This document shows positions 1 through 5,340 of a stretch of DNA of 7,780 bases, piece by piece. How positions within the stretch are numbered: the stretch's first letter is position 1; the number at the start of each line of letters is the position of its first letter. The stretch spans positions 1 to 7,780 of the forward strand of contig JAISBQ010000356.1 in assembly GCA_031266115.1 (NCBI GenBank), read 5' to 3'. The notes beneath the pieces were generated by a model that was not told where the DNA came from, ran no database searches, and saw only the letters and a program-made list of their open reading frames with translations. Origin of the DNA: Bifidobacteriaceae bacterium. Lineage in GTDB: Bacteria; Actinomycetota; Actinomycetes; Actinomycetales; WQXJ01. The position numbers and the translations under genes are program-made.

Positions 1-2342
1 AGGTGTGGTGATGGCCGGTAGGAGTGGCAGGCCATGGTCTCAGCTGGCCACGCCTCGGGTGGGAACACCCATGCTGGGCCTGGTGGTGCCACACCAGCCA
101 CACCGAGGTGCACGCCAGGATCGGGGCATGGCCCAGGACTTGGGGGTGCTTCGGGATCTGGGCGTGGCGCACGATCCTGGCGTGATTCAGGGTCTGGGCA
201 TGGCGCAGGATCTGGGCGCGGTTCGGGACCTGGGCGTGATTCAGGGTCTGGGCATGCTTCCGGGTCATGGCATGTCGGTGCCGAGTCCCCGTCTGTGTCG
301 ACGACAGGCCGACGCCTAGTCTTGACGTCATCGGCCGACGGGCTCATGACTGGTGGGCTGGTGACTGGTGGGCTCGTGTCTCGTGGGTATTCACCGGGCG
401 GATCGCTATCCGCCGGGTCGACCGGGTTCGCGGTGGTGGGTGGGTCTGCGGAAGCTGTCAGGCCGGGTGGAAGGATGCGGGTCCCGGCCCCGACTACCCG
501 CCCGGTGTGGGGATCGCAATAGATCGCCGACCAGGTGGCGTCCTGAGCGATGCGTCGTACCGCGTGGGCGGGCAGGGTTCCGTATCCGATGAGTTCACCC
601 GGGAAATGGTCCGATCCCAGCAGTGCTTCGGCGCGAGCAACAACGACCAGTCGGGGACGCACAGCATCGAATGGTCGACCGGTCATCAGCGGTCCGGTGG
701 GACTGAACAGGTCCATCAGGGCGTCAGCACGCCGGTTCCCCAACGTGCAGGTCACCTTCACCGCATGAGCTTCCGTGGTGTCTCCCTCGTGGGCATCCTC
801 CACCCATGGAACATCCACACCGTCATCGTCCCGATCATTCTCGGGCCGGACTTCGCCGTCCCACACAGGCTCATCGGCATCACGTGGCCATCCATCGCGA
901 TCCGTCCGAGCATGACACACCCTGGCGGGCCCTCGACCCAGTCCGGGAGAGTCCTGTCCCAGTCCAGCGGGTCCTCGACACAGCCCGGGAGAGTCCTGTC
1001 CCGGTGGTCCGGGAGGGTCTTGTCTCAGTCCGGGCGGGTCACCATCTGGAGTTCTGGGAGGCCGGTCTACGGGGAGCGTGTCACGATTGCTGGCAGGAGC
1101 GATTGCCCACGGGGGGCCCGTGCCGATGTCGGGTGTGCCCACACCATCTGACACGACACCGCTCGACACGACGCCATCCTCGACCAGTGTGATCCCCCCG
1201 TTGTCCACACCGTGGTGGGGGCCGAACACCCCACCGCCGGCCATCGTGTCTTGGCCACCAGCGCCGGATGGTGACATGGTGGGTGTCGCAGGTGTGGTGA
1301 GCGTGGTGGGGAGGTCTGGGTCTTCGCCCAACGCCATGGTGGTCAATGTGGCGTACACCTGGTGGGCATCGATTGCTGGTAGGTAGGCATGCAGGAATGC
1401 CATCCCGTGGCGGGCCTTCTCGATCCACACCGACCGTTTCGACCTGGCACGAGCATGCTCATCAGCGGCCGACAGCGGATCGATCCACTCGGCTAACGTC
1501 CGGGTCAAGCGTCGCAAGTCCGGCAGGTTCCGGGTCTCCGGGTTACGGGACATCACGTCACTGATGACGTGGCTGCACCGGTCGGGATCCAGATGCTCGG
1601 TGTCCCGCAAGATTTGGGTGGCCTTCGCGGCACCAATCTGTCCGTCACACACCGCTCGGCCAAGGTCTGGTGCGGCGGCCATCCCCATCCCCAGTTCCAC
1701 CATCCGGCGTACCGTCCCGTAGGTGTGACCGATCCGCACAGCGATCTCCTCGATGGTCGACCGGATCTCTAATGTGTCCCCACCGTGGGGTTCTACCGCG
1801 CCCCACACCAGGTACGCTCGCACACCCTCCAGAGCAGCAATGGACCGGCCCAGACCCGCGATCAACTCCACCACCATGCTCGCCGAACAATTCCCTTGAT
1901 CGACCAGTTCCATGACCCGTGCCGCCAACACCGGTCCAGCCGGCATCTGCTCCAACTCAGCTGATAACGCACACTCGGCCTCCCACCGCGCCAACCGACC
2001 CCGACAAGCCACCTCGGCGCTGGCCACCCCACCGCGATCAGTGTTGCCAGGCGTCACATGCCCGCGCGTGTCCGTATCACCGGTCCCCACTTCCACCGGC
2101 CCCGCCGCCACGGGCTCGGCCTGCTCAAACCCACCCTCCACCGGCCCACCTTCGTTGCCAGGCGTCACATGCCCGCGCGTGTCCGTATCACCGGTCCCCA
2201 CTTCCACCGGCCCCGCCTCCACGGGCTCGGCCTGCTCAAACCCACCCTCCACCGGCTGAACGTCCCCTGGCCCAGTCTCCGAGGGTTCGGCGTGTCCGCC
2301 GGGCGCCTGCTCGTCATCGGGATTCGGGAGGGCCATAACCAT
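1..2342 (-). CDS. DUF222 / 13E12-repeat family protein, 3' end beyond window (HNH endonuclease-like)
   Basis: One open frame without a stop runs from ATG 2342 (MVMALPNPDDEQ) leftward off the window, at least 780 codons. Residues from about 113 to 335 match the DUF222 (13E12 repeat) pattern: a helical N-terminal part, a segment DGQIGAAKATQILRD near residue 245, and the hallmark KRSVWIEKARHGMAFLHAYL (W306). The domain resumes at about residue 530 (VTCTLGNRRADALMDLF) and ends in ATWSAIYCDPHTGRVV (W604). Members of this family usually carry a C-terminal HNH nuclease domain right after this point. Here a Pro/Asp-rich repeat follows instead, and any HNH would lie left of the window. Two inserts are unusual: about 190 residues of low complexity within DUF222 (340-530), and the Pro-rich tail from about 622. 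The N-terminal 110 residues are acidic and Gly-rich and contain a duplicated 37-residue unit. I chose ATG 2342 because it sits 6 nt after a -10 element; ATG 2336 is the alternative. These proteins are often multi-copy and their role is unclear. DUF222 identity is confident; nuclease activity is not shown. Confidence 0.85.
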   Translation of the reverse strand, partial: MVMALPNPDDEQAPGGHAEPSETGPGDVQPVEGGFEQAEPVEAGPVEVGTGDTDTRGHVTPGNEGGPVEGGFEQAEPVAAGPVEVGTGDTDTRGHVTPGNTDRGGVASAEVACRGRLARWEAECALSAELEQMPAGPVLAARVMELVDQGNCSASMVVELIAGLGRSIAALEGVRAYLVWGAVEPHGGDTLEIRSTIEEIAVRIGHTYGTVRRMVELGMGMAAAPDLGRAVCDGQIGAAKATQILRDTEHLDPDRCSHVISDVMSRNPETRNLPDLRRLTRTLAEWIDPLSAADEHARARSKRSVWIEKARHGMAFLHAYLPAIDAHQVYATLTTMALGEDPDLPTTLTTPATPTMSPSGAGGQDTMAGGGVFGPHHGVDNGGITLVEDGVVSSGVVSDGVGTPDIGTGPPWAIAPASNRDTLPVDRPPRTPDGDPPGLRQDPPGPPGQDSPGLCRGPAGLGQDSPGLGRGPARVCHARTDRDGWPRDADEPVWDGEVRPENDRDDDGVDVPWVEDAHEGDTTEAHAVKVTCTLGNRRADALMDLFSPTGPLMTGRPFDAVRPRLVVVARAEALLGSDHFPGELIGYGTLPAHAVRRIAQDATWSAIYCDPHTGRVVGAGTRILPPGLTASADPPTTANPVDPADSDPPGEYPRDTSPPVTSPPVMSPSADDVKTRRRPVVDTDGDSAPTCHDPEACPDPESRPGPEPRPDPAPCPDPESRQDRAPRPDPEAPPSPGPCPDPGVHLGVAGVAPPGPAWVFPPEAWPAETMACHSYRPSPH
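110..262. repeat. 18-bp periodic repeat encoding a Pro/Asp-rich tail, with a 54-bp higher order
   Basis: A unit of about 18 bp recurs through this stretch, and the sequence CGTGATTCAGGGTCTGGGCATG occurs at 181 and again at 235, 54 bp (three units) apart. On the minus strand this encodes hexapeptides of the type CPDPES, RPGPEP, RPDPAP and CPDPES. It lies after the DUF222 core, where the family would normally continue into its HNH part. It is coding repeat, not a CRISPR array: units are too short and there are no unique spacers. Confidence 0.75.
931..1045. repeat. Tandem 42-bp repeat, in frame within the DUF222 insert
   Basis: Starting CCTCGAC at 931 and again at 973, a 42-bp unit repeats. The core CCGGGAGAGTCCTGTCCC is shared by both copies, and a degenerate third copy lies at about 1009-1045. 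Read on the minus strand it encodes a 14-residue Gly/Pro motif of the form GQDSPGL-RGPA. It falls in the low-complexity insert that splits the DUF222 domain. Confidence 0.75.
2043..2256. repeat. Tandem duplication, 111-bp unit, in frame within the DUF222 gene
   Basis: The block 2043-2145 recurs at 2154-2256, a shift of 111 bp (37 codons). I see one mismatch across the 103-bp shared core (GCCGCCACG against GCCTCCACG), which changes one residue (Ala/Glu). The unit encodes a Gly/Glu/Val-rich stretch of the low-complexity N-terminus. Because the unit is a multiple of three the frame survives, and the near identity points to a recent slippage or recombination event. Confidence 0.9.
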
Positions 2343-2348
2343 GAGTCA

Positions 2349-2377
2349 AGACTAGTACACCTGTGCGTTTTACACAA
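2349..2377 (-). promoter_or_regulatory. Promoter of the DUF222 gene (leaderless type)
   Basis: On the minus strand, TTGTGT (2377-2372) and TAGTCT (2354-2349) are separated by exactly 17 bp. TAGTCT fits the actinobacterial -10 pattern TANNNT. The ATG at 2342 begins 6 nt after the -10, so transcription would start at or next to the start codon and the mRNA would have little or no leader. No Shine-Dalgarno sequence is seen in between, which agrees with leaderless translation. Confidence 0.6.
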
Positions 2378-2476
2378 GTCGCCCGGCATCTCGACGCAGC
2401 TCAAGACTACTGGTCCAGCCCACCATATGCTGGTCGTACACCCAGGACACGCCGCTGCACTGGGGTCCGACAGGTG

Positions 2477-2568
2477 TATTATCATGCCCTGTCAGCCAAG
2501 AGCCGCGCTCCAGTGGCAGGTGCCGGCTTGTCGGCACCGTCAAGGGGTGGAGCAACCACGGCTGACAG
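2477..2568 (+). other. Possible structured RNA element with upstream -10-like sequence
   Basis: CTGTCAGCC (2489-2497) pairs perfectly with GGCTGACAG (2560-2568). Enclosed between them is a second perfect stem, GGTGCCG (2519-2525) with CGGCACC (2532-2538) and a 6-nt loop. Just upstream lies TATTAT (2477-2482), which fits a -10 box, but no convincing -35 is present. Nested stems in a gene-free region suggest an RNA or a regulatory structure, but I could not match a known family (not SRP RNA, RNase P RNA, tmRNA or tRNA by eye). Confidence 0.25.
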
Positions 2569-2927
2569 CAAACTCGAGGTCCAAGGGCAGGAGTTGCGTC
2601 GCGTAGGGGCTGTCGGTCACGGCCGAGCCGCTGCGCGAACATGCCCTGACCTTTGCTGTGGGTGTCTGAACCCGGCTGCGCACCAGACCCGGTGGGGTGG
2701 ACGGATTTCCGTTTTCTCAAGGAGTCTGGTCCGGTGCCGCACTGACTGCTGGTTGTCTTTGGGTCGGGCGGGACTTGGGTACCGCCATCGACGTCACATG
2801 GTGGACCCCTGGGGTGGGTTCGGCCTTGGCCTGTGGCGGCTGCCGCCACCTCCGCCACCTCCGGCACCTTCTCACCCCCGCCGTGCCACCGCAAGAGACC
2901 TTGAAAAGAATGAAAAGACTGAGAGCG

Positions 2928-3007
2928 CTATTAGAAACTCCCGATCAACTTCGTGTTGTCGCTGGTCAGAGCATTGCACGGGCAGTACTGGGCCGAGTTT
3001 CTAATAG
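2928..3007. repeat. Perfect 13-bp inverted repeat with 54-bp centre
   Basis: CTATTAGAAACTC (2928-2940) and GAGTTTCTAATAG (2995-3007) are exact reverse complements separated by 54 bp. The segment is poorer in GC than its surroundings, and the centre contains the 8-bp palindrome CAGTACTG (2983-2990). I see no clear target-site duplication, so a miniature mobile element is only one option; a large hairpin or a protein-binding site are others. Confidence 0.6.
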
Positions 3008-3123
3008 GCCTCTGAAAGAGACTTATGCAAAACTAGGTTGGCCAATCGTTGATCCAGCCTTGACTCGAAAAGACGCTCGCCTGCCGGGAGTTTTTCATAA
3101 CCCTCTAAGGGTTTGACAAGGCG

Positions 3124-3541
3124 ATGCGCAATCCATGCATGCCGACTCTTGGCGTCACCCCGCCGGTGTTGGTCGGCCGCGCCGCGGAGCTTCAGGCGTT
3201 TCGCGAGGCCCTGGCCCAGGGACCGGGTTCTCCGGCGCGGGCGATGGTGGTGACCGGACCGCGGGGGACTGGCAAGACCGTCCTGCTCAACGCGGTCGAA
3301 CGGGCTGCCGCTCAGTCGGGTTGGGTGGTGGCGGCGGTGACCACCAGGCCCGGTATGGCGGCCGAACTGACGCATACCGAATTGCCGCGCCTGCTAGCCG
3401 ACGGCGCTGCCGACGTTGGCCGCCCTATCCGGTCGAGACCGGGCCTTTGTGGCCGCGATGGCGGACGATGACGGTCCCATGGTGAGGGTGGATAGTGGCC
3501 TGCGTGCCGATGCGGATACCACCAGTGCCCACATCGTCTAG
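3124..3541 (+). pseudogene. Remnant of an AAA-family ATPase with internal deletion and frameshift
   Basis: The frame from ATG 3124 (or the more family-like ATG 3139, MPTLGVTPPVLVGRAAELQ) reads the N-terminal part of an AAA ATPase. It has a GRAAEL entry motif and Walker A GPRGTGKT at residues 45-52, then a conserved-looking stretch around GMAAELTHTELPRLLADG. After about 3420 the frame becomes meaningless and stops at 3471. In another frame, 3422-3541 reads LSGRDRAFVAAMADDDGP, which resembles the C-terminal winged-helix part of the same protein type, and stops at 3541. Walker B, sensor and lid regions, roughly 250 or more codons, are missing. The simplest reading is a gene that lost its middle and its frame. 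The 3' end overlaps the hicB stop by a few bases, so the hicA-hicB cassette may mark one edge of the rearrangement. Walker A is clear; the C-terminal match is from memory of the family. Confidence 0.65.
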
Positions 3542-3918
3542 CGTCGCGCTTTGACCAGTTGATGTGCCCGCTGGTGAGAGATGCCCATGACATGCCCGAT
3601 GTCGCGCATCGACAACCCCGCCGCCGCCAATACGCGGGCCGCGTTGCGGGAGTGTCCGGCCGCCGCCGCCCGTGCGTTGCTCGCCTGCGCCCGCAGCCGC
3701 GCCGCCTCGGCCTGCTCCACCTGAAATGCTTCGGGAATCTTGGGCATCACGTCGATGTCGAACCCATCGGCGGGTAGGCCCGACAGAAAGGCAAGCGCTT
3801 CGCGCATTTCACCGGCGGCCTGATCAAGCCTCGCCACCTCAGACACAGCACTGTGCTCCACGCCCACCAGCGTCCATCCCCGGCGGTTCTTTGTTGCGAC
3901 CACGTGCAAGGTTGTCAT
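3538..3918 (-). CDS. hicB: HicB-family antitoxin with C-terminal HTH
   Basis: 126 residues. The N-terminal part (1-50, starting MTTLHVVATKNRRGWTLVGV) looks like the small HicB fold, a degenerate RNase-H-like domain that binds and neutralises HicA. Residues 62-90 are an Ala/Arg-rich helical linker. Residues 93-122 (AARVLAAAGLSMRDIGHVMG then ISHQRAHQLV) form a helix-turn-helix, as in actinobacterial HicB proteins that repress their own operon. The start at 3918 is chosen because ATGA overlaps the hicA stop (TGA 3917-3915), a typical translationally coupled arrangement; ATG 3927 lies inside hicA and is less likely. The likely binding site is the half-site array at 4137-4177 upstream of hicA. No damage is seen, so the antitoxin/repressor could be functional even if the toxin is not. 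The family assignment rests on domain pattern and neighbour. Confidence 0.75.
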   Translation of the reverse strand: MTTLHVVATKNRRGWTLVGVEHSAVSEVARLDQAAGEMREALAFLSGLPADGFDIDVMPKIPEAFQVEQAEAARLRAQASNARAAAAGHSRNAARVLAAAGLSMRDIGHVMGISHQRAHQLVKARR

Positions 3919-4112
3919 GTCCTCCACCAGCCCTTTCCCAGTGCCGTGGCGAACTGGTCCCAGAACGCCCGTGCCGTCGTCTCGTCAATCTCCGTGTGGC
4001 GCCCCAGCGTCGACCGATGCCCGTCCACGTGGAAGGCGGTGAGCCTGGTCAGCTCCTCGACCTCGTAGTCCAAACCACGCTGCCTTGCTTCGGCACGCAG
4101 CTTGTCCACCAC
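3915..4112 (-). CDS. hicA: HicA-like toxin, probably inactive (catalytic His lost, start unclear)
   Basis: The reading frame encodes a HicA-type double-stranded-RNA-binding mRNA interferase. Recognisable parts are KRRAVVDKLRAEARQRGLDY, the strand region ending TLGRHTEIDETTARAF, and the actinobacterial C-terminus LGKGWWRT. HicA homologues begin with MKRR or VKRR. Here the codon before AAG-CGA-AGG is GTC (4127-4125), not a start codon, and no ATG, GTG or TTG precedes it in frame until GTG 4202, beyond the promoter-like region. I therefore give GTG 4112 as the first plausible start (65 residues), which would trim the first residues of the domain. A GTG at 4129-4127 is well placed for leaderless starting but is out of frame. 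The conserved catalytic His (GxxH or LTxH position) is Leu here: ELTRLTAF, codon CTC at 4043-4041, one base from CAC. Both facts suggest a detoxified or decaying toxin. Coupled to hicB by a 4-bp overlap. Confidence 0.6.
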   Translation of the reverse strand: MVDKLRAEARQRGLDYEVEELTRLTAFHVDGHRSTLGRHTEIDETTARAFWDQFATALGKGWWRT

Positions 4113-4136
4113 CGCCCTTCGCTTGACACTCAGAGA

Positions 4137-4177
4137 GTCTAAAGCACCTAGACTTGCAAGTCTAGAGCGGTCTAGAC
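4137..4177 (-). promoter_or_regulatory. Probable hicAB operator/promoter: array of AGTCTA/TAGACT half-sites
   Basis: Half-sites lie at 4137 (AGTCTA), 4149 (TAGACT), 4159 (AGTCTA) and 4169 (GGTCTA, one change), spaced 12, 10 and 10 bp, so about one helix turn apart. The middle two form a perfect 18-bp palindrome CTAGACTTGCAAGTCTAG (4148-4165), and GTCTAGAC (4170-4177) is a shorter one. On the minus strand the first half-site reads TAGACT, a TANNNT -10 box about 7 nt before the expected hicA start, so repressor binding would block the promoter. HicB with its HTH is the obvious candidate binder. Confidence 0.6.
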
Positions 4178-4201
4178 GATTTGACGCCGCGGCTGGCGGC
4201 A

Positions 4202-4234
4202 CCGCCCCGCCGGATAGTGAATCCAGCGGGGCGG
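4202..4234. other. GC-rich hairpin upstream of the lipoprotein genes
   Basis: CCGCCCCGC (4202-4210) pairs perfectly with GCGGGGCGG (4226-4234). Within it GGAT (4212-4215) pairs with ATCC (4221-4224) around a 5-nt loop, leaving one C-A mismatch between the two stems. No T-run follows on either strand, so it is not a classic intrinsic terminator. It lies between two divergent units (hicA leftward, lipoproteins rightward) and may insulate them or bind a regulator. The remaining 4235-4343 holds nothing I can identify beyond weak promoter-like hexamers. Confidence 0.45.
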
Positions 4235-4360
4235 ACGGGTTCCCCGTGGTCCAGGGAGTCCGGTGGGTTTCCCGTTCTCCCGTGGGTCTGGGTTCTCGTT
4301 GATCCGGTCCTGCGCTATCGTGCCGATGTGTCTTTCGTATCCCAAGAGGGGTCAATCGAA

Positions 4361-5281
4361 ATGAAAGAGCGTTCGCTAGCGGTCATGGCATTGACTGTGG
4401 CGCTGGCAGTGGGCATGTCTAGCTGTTCAGCGGACGATGGCGATGTTGCGGCCATCGGGAAGCCGTCGCCGTCGGCGTCGTATTCGAAGGAAGAACAGGC
4501 TGCGGCGACCGAGGGTACGGTGGCGTGTCTCTTGGATGCGGGAATTCCCGCGCAGATCGGTGAGTACGGGTTCGGGATCGTGGGATTGGAGTTTGATCAG
4601 GAGGGCCATCACTATGTCTATCGCGCGCCGGGCGGTTCGTGGAACAGCGGGGAAGACTTGGACGGGTTGGGGATCTCGCTCGCACGGCTTGAGGAACTGG
4701 CGTCTCGCGAGGGTGACTACCTGTTGGTGGTTGACGGGGTTGACCAGACCGACATCTTCGAGACATGCCTGACAGACAACGGATATCGAGAGCCACCAAA
4801 CCCGGAACAAGACCCCGAATACGTCGCGGAGCAGATGGCGTACGCACGGGCCACCGCCGATGCCTCGGACCGTTGGGCGGCCTGTGCCCGCGAGCATGGG
4901 TATCCGGATTTGGCCGATGTTGAGCGGCCCACCGATATCGACACCGGTCTGCTCCGTGCGGTGTTGTTGCCGGTGGATATGGCCGAGAACCAGATGGCCA
5001 CGCTGCTGGAGGATTGCCCGCTGTACACCGAGGAGGACTTGGCCACCCTCCGAGCTGACCCGGCGGCGATTGTGGGGAAGCCGATTCCCGGGTTCAACTA
5101 TTCGGGCTTCGACGGAGCCGCCGGCGGGTGGGAGGATTCGGATCCGGTAGCCCAACGGTTACTTCGAATTCGGGAGATTGTGGAAGGTCACGGCCGCCAG
5201 CAGTTGCGGGACGCGGGCATCATCGACGAGAACGATCAGATGATCGTGAACGGCACCACCAGCCCGGACAACGAGGAATAG
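4361..5281 (+). CDS. Secreted lipoprotein with four conserved cysteines (first of a tandem pair)
   Basis: 306 residues. The start ATG 4361 has a ribosome site AAGAGGGG (4344-4351) 9 nt upstream and gives a proper lipoprotein signal: MKER, a hydrophobic stretch LAVMALTVALAVGM, then lipobox MSSC with Cys22 as the lipidated residue; the longer upstream frame is a shadow. A Ser/Ala-rich linker follows. The mature part has cysteines at 56 (VACLLDAGIP), 136 (ETCLTDNGYREPP), 175 (WAACAREHGYPD) and 219 (LEDCPLYT), with acidic character throughout. The CAREHGYPD segment resembles the C-x-R-x-x-G-x-P pattern seen in many small actinobacterial lipoproteins of unknown role; some of these sit beside MacB-type ABC exporters, but no transporter is in this window. 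Four even cysteines in an exported protein suggest two disulfides. The next gene is a diverged paralogue 59 bp downstream, probably co-transcribed. Function unknown. Confidence 0.85.
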   Translation: MKERSLAVMALTVALAVGMSSCSADDGDVAAIGKPSPSASYSKEEQAAATEGTVACLLDAGIPAQIGEYGFGIVGLEFDQEGHHYVYRAPGGSWNSGEDLDGLGISLARLEELASREGDYLLVVDGVDQTDIFETCLTDNGYREPPNPEQDPEYVAEQMAYARATADASDRWAACAREHGYPDLADVERPTDIDTGLLRAVLLPVDMAENQMATLLEDCPLYTEEDLATLRADPAAIVGKPIPGFNYSGFDGAAGGWEDSDPVAQRLLRIREIVEGHGRQQLRDAGIIDENDQMIVNGTTSPDNEE

Positions 5282-5340
5282 CAGGGATGACCGGCAGATC
5301 TGACCAGTCTGGCTGCACCCATCAGTGTCTGGGGAGATGC

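Larger units (their letters stand above)
2378..3123. other. Long intergenic stretch without a convincing gene
   Basis: Open frames exist on both strands here but none shows a recognisable family, a good ribosome site and actinobacterial third-position GC bias together. Contents: the possible structured RNA at 2477-2568; a short triple of 9-bp units (CGCCACCTC-like) near 2846-2872; a lower-GC segment from about 2900 to 3116 with the 13-bp inverted repeat. That segment also holds a 68-codon plus-strand frame (ATG 2910, stop 3116, beginning MKRLRALLETPDQLRVV) whose codons lack the GC-rich third positions of its neighbours. A small hairpin AACCCT-CTA-AGGGTT lies at 3099-3113. The 68-codon frame could be an imported small gene or a relict; I do not recognise it. 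Confidence 0.5.

Noticed and set aside
110..262. CRISPR-like short repeats
   Set aside because: Units are 18 bp, contiguous and in coding frame, with no unique spacers.
5..2606. Many plus-strand open frames (for example 267-1151, 806-1192 and 1912-2338) and short minus-strand frames at 1081-1428 and 1645-1890
   Set aside because: They are other-frame readings of the continuous minus-strand DUF222 frame; their products are low-complexity Arg/Pro/His strings with no family resemblance.
2460..2760. SRP RNA, tmRNA, RNase P RNA or tRNA
   Set aside because: Looked for the hallmark conserved motifs and cloverleaf pairing by eye and found none; only generic stems are present.
2370..2894. 174-codon minus-strand frame
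   Set aside because: No recognisable domain, no ribosome site, and it runs through the promoter of the DUF222 gene; likely chance in GC-rich DNA.
2928..3007. Insertion sequence or complete transposon
   Set aside because: The repeats are only 54 bp apart, with no transposase and no clear target-site duplication.
3001..3375. 124-codon minus-strand frame whose last part (VKPLEGYEKLPAGERLFESR) looks protein-like
   Set aside because: Its first half is antisense to the Walker A region of the ATPase remnant, and no family match or start signal is seen.
4203..4355. N-terminal extension of hicA up to TTG 4355 or GTG 4202
   Set aside because: It would read through the operator/promoter array and the hairpin and adds sequence unlike any HicA.
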